Below, in pieces: positions 27,503 through 34,884 of a DNA stretch of 64,000 bases. The stretch's first letter is position 1, and the number at the start of each line of letters is the position of its first letter. Both the position numbers and the translations under genes were made by a program. Origin of the DNA: PWXP01 sp034005525 (lineage in GTDB: Bacteria; Planctomycetota; Planctomycetia; Pirellulales; Thermoguttaceae). The stretch covers positions 18,339-82,338 of the forward strand of contig JAVEUP010000011.1 of the NCBI GenBank assembly GCA_034005525.1, given 5' to 3'. The notes beneath the pieces are model-generated. The model was not told where the DNA came from. It worked only from the letters and a program-made list of their open reading frames with translations, and made no database searches.

Positions 27503-28749
27503 GCGAGACCTCCGAGATCGTCGAAGGCGACCTTGTGCAAAGAGGTCAGGTCGACCTTGGCGTAGATGCGGGTCGCGTCGGGGCTTCGATGCCCGAGATG
27601 GTCGCCCACCTCCTTGAAACTCCGTCCTGACTCCACCAGATGGCGGGCGTAGGCGTGCCGCAGGCCGTGCGGCCCGCATCCTCTCCTCGGCAACCCCTGC
27701 TTGGCGAGCCGGCTCTTGACGACGTTGTACAGCCCACCCGCCGACAAGGGCCGGTGCGGTGCGCGCAGGGTCAGAAAGACGATCCTGGTGTCGGAGCTGG
27801 GGCGACCCTCGCGCAAATACCGCGCGATGGCGTTGCCGACCCTGGGCTCGAGGGGAGCTGTCTCCTCGCGTCTGCTCTTGGAGCGGATGAACCGGATATG
27901 GTCGTGTGCCCAGTCGATGTCGGCGAGGCGAAGCCGACGGACCGTGCCCGAGCGCAAACCGTACACGGATAGCAGCAAGATGATTGCATGGTCCCGCAGC
28001 GATGCCGGGTCCTCGGCACCGGTCTCGGCAAGCACGCGACCGACGGCGTCCCACGTTGGGCCAAGCGGCAGCCCCTCCTGGCGATAGACGCGTGGCGATA
28101 GAATCGCGTCGGCCAGCCCGGCTCGTGCCCAGGATCGCCGTTCGCAGTAACCAAACCACGCTCGCAGCATCTTGGCGGACATCCGAAGCGAACTCCGCGA
28201 CCAGCGTTGCGCCATGTACTCGAAGAAGGCGTCGATGTCGGCCGCCGTCACGGCGGCCAAGGCAACGCCGCGCTGCTCCAGGTAGTCAAGGAACCGCGTG
28301 ATCTGCCATCTTGCCGAGTGGCAGGTCGCCTCCGATTCCCACCGCCCTTCCTGCTGTGCGGCGATGAAGTCGTCCAGCTGCGCGCCGTACTGACCGGGCT
28401 CCGCGGCCGGAGAAGAGCGCAGTCGCCCGAGGTGCTGGAGGAAGTTCGTCGCCGCAAACCGGAACTGCACCTTGGGCCACCGCGGGCTTGACGCACGACC
28501 GGCTTTCGCGCGCTGGGCGGCCCACTCCTCTGCGAGTAGCTCAACCTCGGCCTCGTCCAAGCACCGATCCGGTGGCCACCGTTGCAGCGCAATGGCAATG
28601 CAGAGGCAGTAGGAGGACAGACGCAGGATGGTCCCACGCGCCATGCCATTGTCTGCCAGCTTGATGAGGTACGCCGCCCGCTCCGCGGAAAGGGGGCCTT
28701 CCCGGTGTCGCCGACGCGCGCTGGGGTAAGTGAACAGTGTCTCGAACAT
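27499..28749 (-). CDS. ritA: first tyrosine recombinase of the RIT trio
   Basis: A 416-residue tyrosine recombinase starting at ATG 28749, with a perfect AAGGAGGTG ribosome site six bases upstream. An N-terminal SAM-like core-binding domain (about residues 130-230) precedes a catalytic domain with YGLRSGTVRRLRL (first Arg), HGLRH (His361, Arg364), LGH (His387) and Tyr396 (TRIYAKVD). It is the longest of the trio and is likely translationally coupled to the second. DNA between its start and the right end holds an extra TTATGTTGTGA copy. Confidence 0.92.
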   Translation of the reverse strand: MFETLFTYPSARRRHREGPLSAERAAYLIKLADNGMARGTILRLSSYCLCIAIALQRWPPDRCLDEAEVELLAEEWAAQRAKAGRASSPRWPKVQFRFAATNFLQHLGRLRSSPAAEPGQYGAQLDDFIAAQQEGRWESEATCHSARWQITRFLDYLEQRGVALAAVTAADIDAFFEYMAQRWSRSSLRMSAKMLRAWFGYCERRSWARAGLADAILSPRVYRQEGLPLGPTWDAVGRVLAETGAEDPASLRDHAIILLLSVYGLRSGTVRRLRLADIDWAHDHIRFIRSKSRREETAPLEPRVGNAIARYLREGRPSSDTRIVFLTLRAPHRPLSAGGLYNVVKSRLAKQGLPRRGCGPHGLRHAYARHLVESGRSFKEVGDHLGHRSPDATRIYAKVDLTSLHKVAFDDLGGLA

Positions 28750-28793
28750 GATGCACCTCCTTGAGTTAAGGAGTGCACCATACCGGCCCAGAA

Positions 28794-28804
28794 TTATGTT
28801 GTGA
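28794..28804 (+). promoter_or_regulatory. inner copy of the RIT arm motif
   Basis: TTATGTTGTGA followed by AG, same as at 25888-25900, lies 45 bases before the ritA start codon. It is in the same orientation as the left-end copies and opposite to those of the right end. It may serve autoregulation of ritABC or orient the recombinases. Confidence 0.5.
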
Positions 28805-28848
28805 AGTCGCGAGCGGCTACGCCATAATCCTGCGCAGTTGCGGCGGTC

Positions 28849-28881
28849 TCACAACATAAGCCGGCTCACAACATAACGCAT
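28849..28881 (-). repeat. RIT right end, composite inverted repeat
   Basis: Exact reverse complement of the left end: TCACAACATAA, GCCGGC, TCACAACATAA, then CGCAT. No direct target duplication flanks the element, as is normal for tyrosine-recombinase insertion. Confidence 0.85.
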
Positions 28882-29076
28882 ACCGTTCCTCAAGTGACAC
28901 CTTCGCTTCGCTTACGGCACACCGAGTGGACACCCTTCGCTTGGCTCCCCTCCGGCGGCCTTATGCCGGGGCAGGATACCACGGCAATCGTCGACGCGTT
29001 GTGGGAAGGAACCGGCACGCCTGCGAGCCTGATTACGGAAATCACCTCGCTCGACGGCACGGTCAGCTATTCTTAG
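28882..29076 (+). other. unidentified stretch, possible gene remnant
   Basis: A 60-codon open frame (28894-29076) ends with a Thr/Asp/Gly-rich segment (DALWEGTGTPASLITEIT) and a TAG stop. It looks coding-like, but no upstream part was found. It may be the 3' tail of a gene broken by the intron or RIT, or be noise. Confidence 0.25.
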
Positions 29077-29097
29077 GGGACGGGGTCGGGAGTCTTT
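29075..29097. repeat. REP-like motif
   Basis: AGGGGACGGGGTCGGGAGTC and TTT. A similar AGGGGACGGGAATCTTTTT lies at 63871-63889, just ahead of a REP-associated transposase. It is likely a REP unit mobilised by that transposase class. Confidence 0.55.
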
Positions 29098-29283
29098 ACT
29101 CTGGGGAACTAGAGCTTCCGGTACATTTTCTAGGTCGGCCTTGGGGAGAGCGATTCCATAGCACTGAAGAAGCGGGCGGACAAGGCCGGGACTGAAGGCG
29201 GCTGCGGAGTCCGTGGAGCGAAGGGGACCGACCAAGGGAAATGCCGCTCGAGCGTTACTCGCGCCGGACGCAGTGCCGGGAAA

Positions 29284-29441
29284 GTGTGGCACTCGGATTC
29301 GGCGGTGTACGAGAGGCAGCGAAGTGGTATCAGAAGATGCCAGGAGCCGCCGATCGCCATCAACCCGAGGTCGGAGCCGTATGAGTTCCTCAGTACGGAT
29401 CCGTGCAGGCGGCGGCCCGAAAGGGCCGTCCCTACCGCGAC
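29284..29441 (+). mobile_element. 3' remnant of a second group II intron (domains V-VI)
   Basis: GAGCCGTATGAG-TTCC-CTCAGTACGGATC (29374-29402) folds as a domain V helix with the two-base bulge on the 3' strand, and a domain VI-like GC hairpin CGGCCC-GAAA-GGGCCG (29413-29428) follows, ending CTACCGCGAC near 29441. No maturase frame lies in the roughly 190 bases upstream. It may be the tail of an ORF-less or truncated intron. The domain V differs from that at 25857, so it is not the missing end of the first intron. Confidence 0.6.
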
Positions 29442-29514
29442 CTTGCATTCTACACTTCACGGACACGCGCAGTAATCTCAGCGTGGGCAAAGTGGATGAG
29501 GGACAGATGCGGGA

Positions 29515-31065
29515 CTACCGATACTCGGTCGGCTCCTTGCCGCAGATGTACTTGCGCCAGCCGTCGAGGTGCTCTTTGGGCAGGCTGTTTTCGCGCACGA
29601 TCTCCGTTTCGACCTGCCGGTCGGTGTTCGGCACGTTCACGCGGACCTTCAATCGGCCGTCGGCCTTGTAGTGGAATAGCACTTCGACGGGCGACTGCGG
29701 GGACAGTTCGCGCGGCAGGTCGCGCACCGTGCAGCGGCCGATTTGCGAGCACTCCTCGGCGGCCGGGCTCTCGCCTTCGACAATTTGCACGAGAATCGAA
29801 CGCTGGTTCGGCTTGGAGGTCTTGAACACGCGGCGGGCGGTCACCGGCAGCGGCGTGTTGCGGCGGATGAGTATGCCGTTGCGCTTGCGGCCGGTTTGCG
29901 GGTCGGTTCCGACAACGCCGAGGCTGTGCGAATTGACGTTCCGGATGCGGAATCCGGCACGATCGCCGCGCTGCTTGGCGAGCACGAGCCCCGTTCTCAG
30001 CGCCGCACCGTGCGCGACGGCTTCGTCGGCGGCCACCGACGCATCGGGCTCCTTGCCGGAAAGCTGCAAGAGCATCTGGCGGACCATGGGCATGCGGGTG
30101 GAGCCGCCCACCAGCAGGACGCGCTCGACCTCGTCCCACTGAAGGCCCGCCGCCTTCATGGTTTGCACGGCGGTGAAGCGGGTGCGGTCGAGCAGGTCTT
30201 GGGTGGCTTCCTCGAACTGCTTTCGCGAGATTTCAACGCGGGTGGAAAAGCCCTTGTAATCGCAGGCGACCGACGCCTTGCTGCGCGCGGAGAGTGTACG
30301 TTTGGCGTCTTCGCATTCGCGCCAGAGGCGGGCCGCGGTACTGGGATCCTCGCGGGGGTCCACGTAGTGCTCTCGGATGAACGTTTCCGCCACCAGGTCC
30401 ACAAGCCGCTGGTCCCAGTCGTAGCCGCCAAGCTGCACGTCGCCGTCGGTGGCCAGCGCGATGAACTCGCTGCCGCGGATTTCCATGATGGTCACGTCGA
30501 ACGTGCCGCCGCCGAGGTCGTACACAAGAATGCGCCGCGGCTGGTCCGTGCTGCCTTCCGTGTTGAGGAAGCCCTGCTGGAAGCCGAAGGCCACGGCGGC
30601 CGCGGTCGGCTCGTTGATGATGTCGAGCACTTGGAAGCCGGCCATGTAGCCGGCGTCCTGGGTCGCTTTGCGCCGCACCTCGTCGAAATAGGCCGGCACC
30701 GTGATGACCACCTTCTCGAACGGGCCGACCTGGGTCTCCGCGTCGCGCCGCAGCTTGTTGAGAATCCAGGCTTCAATCACCTCCGGCGGATACTGCTTGC
30801 CGTCGAACACCTTGTGGAACACGCGGTGGCCCACGTCGCGCTTGGAGCACTCGGCCACGCGTTCGGCCTCGGTGCTCATCGCCTTCATGGCTTCTTTGCC
30901 CACAATCACGTCGCTGCCGTCGAAGAGCACGACGCTTGGCGTCAGGCGGTCGCCCTCGGCGTTAACGAGCGTGGCGGGGTGGCCGTGCTCGTCGAGTCGG
31001 GCCACGACCGAGAACGTTGTGCCCAAGTCGATTCCGACAATCGGTTCCTGCGCTGTGTTGGTCAT
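29515..31065 (-). CDS. Hsp70/DnaK-like chaperone
   Basis: A 516-residue Hsp70 starting MTNTAQEP at ATG 31065. The ATPase domain holds IVGIDLGTTFSVV (phosphate 1), VYDLGGGTFDV (phosphate 2), VITVPAYF, INEPTAAAVAFG and the adenosine motif LLVGGSTRMP. It is shorter than canonical DnaK (about 640) and has a reduced substrate-binding part without a C-terminal lid. The gene follows a second Hsp70 by 17 bases in the same direction, so both are likely co-transcribed. No grpE or dnaJ lies near. Specialised, non-general chaperones of this type are common in planctomycetes. Confidence 0.88.
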   Translation of the reverse strand: MTNTAQEPIVGIDLGTTFSVVARLDEHGHPATLVNAEGDRLTPSVVLFDGSDVIVGKEAMKAMSTEAERVAECSKRDVGHRVFHKVFDGKQYPPEVIEAWILNKLRRDAETQVGPFEKVVITVPAYFDEVRRKATQDAGYMAGFQVLDIINEPTAAAVAFGFQQGFLNTEGSTDQPRRILVYDLGGGTFDVTIMEIRGSEFIALATDGDVQLGGYDWDQRLVDLVAETFIREHYVDPREDPSTAARLWRECEDAKRTLSARSKASVACDYKGFSTRVEISRKQFEEATQDLLDRTRFTAVQTMKAAGLQWDEVERVLLVGGSTRMPMVRQMLLQLSGKEPDASVAADEAVAHGAALRTGLVLAKQRGDRAGFRIRNVNSHSLGVVGTDPQTGRKRNGILIRRNTPLPVTARRVFKTSKPNQRSILVQIVEGESPAAEECSQIGRCTVRDLPRELSPQSPVEVLFHYKADGRLKVRVNVPNTDRQVETEIVRENSLPKEHLDGWRKYICGKEPTEYR

Positions 31066-31082
31066 ATTGGTTCCGTTCGTTG

Positions 31083-32954
31083 CTAAAACAGCGAAATACC
31101 TATCCACTTCAATACGAGATAGCCCAGCGCCAACCCGGTGATTGCAGCCACGACGTGGCCGGTAAGGTTGAACAGCCAGCCGGGCATGGGCCGTTGTGCC
31201 GTCCTGCCGGCGGCGGGCATTCCATTTCGTCCATTCCGTCGGCACGTTGCGACTTCAGGCCGTGCCGGCGGGTTTTCGGGCAGTGCGGGCGGCACGGCGC
31301 CCGTCGGGGCCGGTGGCGGCAGCGGCACTCCGGCCGGCGCCGATGCGAAGGCCGGCGGTGCGGCCCCCGCGCCGCCGGCCAGGGCCAACTCCTGCTCGAC
31401 CACCGATTCGAACAGATCGAAGCCGCCGGCCGCCTGAATGGGTTGCTTCCAGCGGGCAATGCCCATGCCGCTGAGGCCCGTCGCGCGCTCCAACTCGAGG
31501 CGTGCCTTCTGGTGCGTGCCGGGGACGGATCCCTCGACGTGCAGCCGGCCGTTGCTCTCGTACTCGAAAAGGACTTCGACCGGCCAGCCCTTGGTAAGGC
31601 CCGCGGGAAGGTCGCGGATGACCGTGCGTCCAATCGCCATGCATTCGCCCGGAAGCGAGCTTTCCCCTTCGAGCACCTGGAGCACGATCGACTGCTGATT
31701 GTCGGCCTTCGTGGCGAACCGTTCCCTCACACTCGCCGGCAGCGGACTGTTGCGCGGAATCAGGATGACGTTCGCCTTGCGCATCGTCTGCGGATCGATC
31801 CCCTCTACCCCCAGGCTGTGCGCATTGACTTGGGTCACCTCGAAACCCGGCCCGGGTAGATCGGACCTGCCCTTCGACAACCGGTAGGCGGCGTAGATGG
31901 CGGCGCCGCGGGCGACCGCTTCATCGGGGTTGACGGTCCGATCGGGTTCCAGGCCGGTCAACTCCTTGACCATGGCGACGACCATAGGCATGCGAGTCGC
32001 CCCGCCTACCAGCAGCACCCGGTCCAGCGATGCCGGATCGACGTGTGCATCGACAAACAGTTGCCGCGTCGTGTAGCGCGTCCGTTCGAGCAGATCGGCC
32101 GTCATTCCCTCGAACTGTTCGCGAGTTACCTGGATTTCGCTGGCGTTTCCCTGAGATTCGATGCGCAGAGCAGCCCGGCTTCGGACGCTTAGCGTGTGCT
32201 TGGCCTCGGCGGCTGCCTGGAGGAGGCGGTTCAGAGATCCACGGTCGTCGCGAGGATCAACGCCGAAAGAGCGCAGAAAGGTCTCGGTGGCGTAATCGAC
32301 GAGTCTCATGTCCCAGTCGTAACCGCCAAGTTGCACGTCGCCATCGGTGGCCAGGGTGCGAATATCGCCCGGAGCGAGGCGGAGCAGTGTGGTGTCGAAC
32401 GTGCCGCCGCCCAAGTCGTACACCAGTACGGTCATGGGGTCTTTCGCGCCGCCGACTGGTGTCAGATAGCCCAACTGCTCACCAAACGCCAGCGCCGCGG
32501 CAGTCGGTTCATTGACGATATCGAGCACGTTCAGGCCGGCCATTTCGCCGGCGTCGGCCGTGGCCTTCCGCCGTGCTTCGTCGAAATAGGCCGGTACGGT
32601 GATCACCACCCGCGCTTCCGGGCCGAAACGTGCGGCCACCTCGGCCCGGAGCTTCCGCAAGATGCACGCCTGGATGACCTCGGGGGGGAGGTATCTTCCC
32701 ATGATGGGGTGGGAATAGACCACCGCACCCATATCGCGCTTGACCCACTGGGCAACGAGGCTGGGATCGGCCTGGCTCGCGTTGCGGGCCTGCCTGCCCA
32801 CGATGACCTCCTGCTTGCCAAAAAGCACAACGCTCGGGGTCAGGGCTTCCCCCTCGTCGTTGGGGACCATCTGCGACTGGCCGTTGTCGCCAATAAAGGC
32901 CACCGCCGAGTTGGTCGTTCCCAAGTCGATACCGACAGCACGGGGGGGTTGCAT
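31083..32954 (-). CDS. membrane-anchored Hsp70-like protein
   Basis: A 623-residue protein whose first 500 residues are an Hsp70 ATPase and a truncated substrate-binding part (GIDLGTTNSAVA, VYDLGGGTFDT, NEPTAAALAFG, LLVGGATRMP), very similar to the next gene. It continues with a Pro/Ala-rich linker and ends in a hydrophobic segment (AAITGLALGYLVLKWIGISLF) that is a likely membrane anchor. The anchor places the chaperone domain at the membrane. It heads the two-gene unit. Canonical DnaK lacks such an end. Confidence 0.85.
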   Translation of the reverse strand: MQPPRAVGIDLGTTNSAVAFIGDNGQSQMVPNDEGEALTPSVVLFGKQEVIVGRQARNASQADPSLVAQWVKRDMGAVVYSHPIMGRYLPPEVIQACILRKLRAEVAARFGPEARVVITVPAYFDEARRKATADAGEMAGLNVLDIVNEPTAAALAFGEQLGYLTPVGGAKDPMTVLVYDLGGGTFDTTLLRLAPGDIRTLATDGDVQLGGYDWDMRLVDYATETFLRSFGVDPRDDRGSLNRLLQAAAEAKHTLSVRSRAALRIESQGNASEIQVTREQFEGMTADLLERTRYTTRQLFVDAHVDPASLDRVLLVGGATRMPMVVAMVKELTGLEPDRTVNPDEAVARGAAIYAAYRLSKGRSDLPGPGFEVTQVNAHSLGVEGIDPQTMRKANVILIPRNSPLPASVRERFATKADNQQSIVLQVLEGESSLPGECMAIGRTVIRDLPAGLTKGWPVEVLFEYESNGRLHVEGSVPGTHQKARLELERATGLSGMGIARWKQPIQAAGGFDLFESVVEQELALAGGAGAAPPAFASAPAGVPLPPPAPTGAVPPALPENPPARPEVATCRRNGRNGMPAAGRTAQRPMPGWLFNLTGHVVAAITGLALGYLVLKWIGISLF

Positions 32955-33157
32955 GGACAGTGCCCGCCTGGGCAGAGAGAGCGCGGGGTTACCAGCCCCA
33001 GCGGGGACCGGCCGAAACCTCTATTCTATTCAAAATGCATCCAAAGCTCAAGCAGGAACACGCGAGCAGAGGGGTGCTCACCTGATCTCCAGGTAGGCTG
33101 CCAGCCAGGTTGCCATTGACCCAGAAGCCGCTTCCACTACAATGCCGCCCGATCTAT

Positions 33158-33334
33158 CCCGGATTATTCACGTAGGGTGGGACAAGGTCGTGTAAGTCCT
33201 TGGTGGGCCTGCGCAAGCCATGCCCAACGTGGTCTGCACGCCATGCGCTGGAAGCAGGCCCGGCCAAGCGACCGAAGGCCCACCAGGGTCTTGGCTTGCT
33301 GGTCACCACCCTACATCGTCATGAATAATCCGGG
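33158..33334. repeat. GTAGGGTGG palindromic element, intact copy C
   Basis: CCCGGATTATTCA (33158-33170) and TGAATAATCCGGG (33322-33334) form perfect outer arms; GTAGGGTGG and CCACCCTAC form the inner arms. The interior of about 125 bases has no ORF. This is the best copy and defines the family's boundaries. It sits just before lysS. Confidence 0.88.
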
Positions 33335-33358
33335 CTATCCCCCTACCATTTTGGCAAC

Positions 33359-34879
33359 ATGACGAATCCCAGCCAGGACGAATTGACGGGCGGAGCAGCG
33401 CTGGAAGCTGCTCGGAGAGAGAAACTGCGTAAACTGGAGGAAATGGGCGTCGATCCCTGGGGCGGGCGATTCGACGACCACGCCGCCATTGGCGATATCC
33501 GCGAGCGCGAGGAGGAAATCGTTGTCGAGCCGGTTGGCGACTGCCAGACAGGCAAGCCGCCACAGGCCCGCGGGCCGAAGGTCCGCGCTGCCGGCCGCGT
33601 GGTCTTACAGCGGAAGGCAGGGAAGCTCATCTTTCTCGATATCCAAGACTGGACCGGGCGCATCCAACTGTTCGTTGGCAAGAACCAAGTGGGCGAGGAA
33701 GGCTGGGCGGTTGCTCAGTGCGTCGACTTGGGCGACCTGGTGGGCGTTGACGGGGAACTGAACCGCACTCGGACCGGTGAACTGACCATCTTCGCCGAGC
33801 GGCTGCACTTCCTTACGAAGTCCTTGGCCCCGCCACCGGCGAAGCACAAGGGCCTGCAAGATCCCGAGTTGCGTCAGCGGCTGCGTTACCTCGACCTGAT
33901 CCACGGCGAGGGGGTGCTTCAGCGGTTCCTGCGGCGCACGCACATGGTGCAGTCGATCCGCCGGACCCTCGGCAGCGAGGGGTTTGTTGAAGTGGAAGGG
34001 CCCACGCTGCACGCCATCGCCGGCGGGGCTGCCGCCCGCCCATTCACCACGCACCACAACGCGCTGGACATCGACCTATACCTGCGCATCGCCCTGGAAC
34101 TGCACCTGAAGCGACTGCTTGTGGGCGGGGTGGAGCGGGTGTACGAGCTGGGCCGCGTGTACCGCAACGAGGGCATCAGCCCGCGGCACAACCCCGAGTT
34201 TACGATGCTCGAGGTGTACCAGGCGTACGGCAACTACGAAACGATGATGGAGCTTACCGAGCGGATTATCGTCGAGGCGATCCGCGCGACGGGCCAGGAC
34301 CTGAAGCTTTCGTGGTGCGGCGAGCCGATCGACTTCACGCCCCCGTTCGAGCGCGCCACCTACGACGGGCTGTTCGCCCGGCACACCGGCACCGACCCGG
34401 CCGACGCCGACGCCCTCCGCGCCCTCGCGGGGGAATTGGGGATTGAAACGCAGGGTAAGCACCCGGACGTGATCAAGAACGAGATTTTCGAGGAGAAGGT
34501 CGAGGACCAGCTTATCGGCCCGGTGTTCGTCATCGACTACCCTGCCAGCATCTGCCCGTTGACCAAACGCAAGCCCGGCCAGCCGGACATTGCCGAGCGG
34601 TTCGAGTTGTTCATTCGCGGCATGGAAGTGGCCAACGCGTATACCGAGTTGAACGACCCCGACTTGCAGGAGAAGCTGTTCAACCAGCAGCTTGCGGGCC
34701 TCAGCGAGGAGGACTCGATGGCCCGCATGGACCACGACTTCGTCCGCGCGTTGCGGCACGGGATGCCGCCGGCGGGCGGGCTGGGCATCGGCATCGACCG
34801 GTTGGTGATGCTGCTGACCGATTCGCAGACGATTCGCGAGGTGATTCTCTTCCCGCTGCTTCGGCCGGAGGCCGAATAA
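33359..34879 (+). CDS. lysS: lysyl-tRNA synthetase, class II
   Basis: A 506-residue LysRS. An N-terminal OB-fold domain (PKVRAAGRVVLQRKAGKLIF) is followed by the class II catalytic domain with motif 2 (RVYRNEGISPRHNPEF) and motif 3 (GGLGIGIDRLVMLLT). The length is usual for the family. The gene is followed within five bases by the lipoprotein-transport permease gene. The start ATG at 33359 is close to the palindromic element and has no clear Shine-Dalgarno. Confidence 0.96.
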   Translation: MTNPSQDELTGGAALEAARREKLRKLEEMGVDPWGGRFDDHAAIGDIREREEEIVVEPVGDCQTGKPPQARGPKVRAAGRVVLQRKAGKLIFLDIQDWTGRIQLFVGKNQVGEEGWAVAQCVDLGDLVGVDGELNRTRTGELTIFAERLHFLTKSLAPPPAKHKGLQDPELRQRLRYLDLIHGEGVLQRFLRRTHMVQSIRRTLGSEGFVEVEGPTLHAIAGGAAARPFTTHHNALDIDLYLRIALELHLKRLLVGGVERVYELGRVYRNEGISPRHNPEFTMLEVYQAYGNYETMMELTERIIVEAIRATGQDLKLSWCGEPIDFTPPFERATYDGLFARHTGTDPADADALRALAGELGIETQGKHPDVIKNEIFEEKVEDQLIGPVFVIDYPASICPLTKRKPGQPDIAERFELFIRGMEVANAYTELNDPDLQEKLFNQQLAGLSEEDSMARMDHDFVRALRHGMPPAGGLGIGIDRLVMLLTDSQTIREVILFPLLRPEAE

Positions 34880-34884
34880 AACTC

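Larger units (their letters stand above)
25866..28881. mobile_element. recombinase-in-trio (RIT) element
   Basis: About 3 kb bounded by perfect 33-base inverted ends (25866-25898 and 28849-28881) and filled by three overlapping tyrosine-recombinase genes in the same direction. This is the described RIT layout. The outermost ATGCG/CGCAT bases might belong to the target rather than the element, because ATGCG also forms part of the domain V strand of the host intron. There is no cargo gene. Confidence 0.9.

Noticed and set aside
26549..28159. 536-codon reading of the second recombinase
   Set aside because: The part beyond 27502 overlaps the first recombinase in a different frame; ATGA coupling at 27499-27502 marks the true start.
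28912..29490. 192-codon minus-strand open frame
   Set aside because: It runs antisense to group II intron domain V-VI sequence, so it is a spurious frame on structured RNA.
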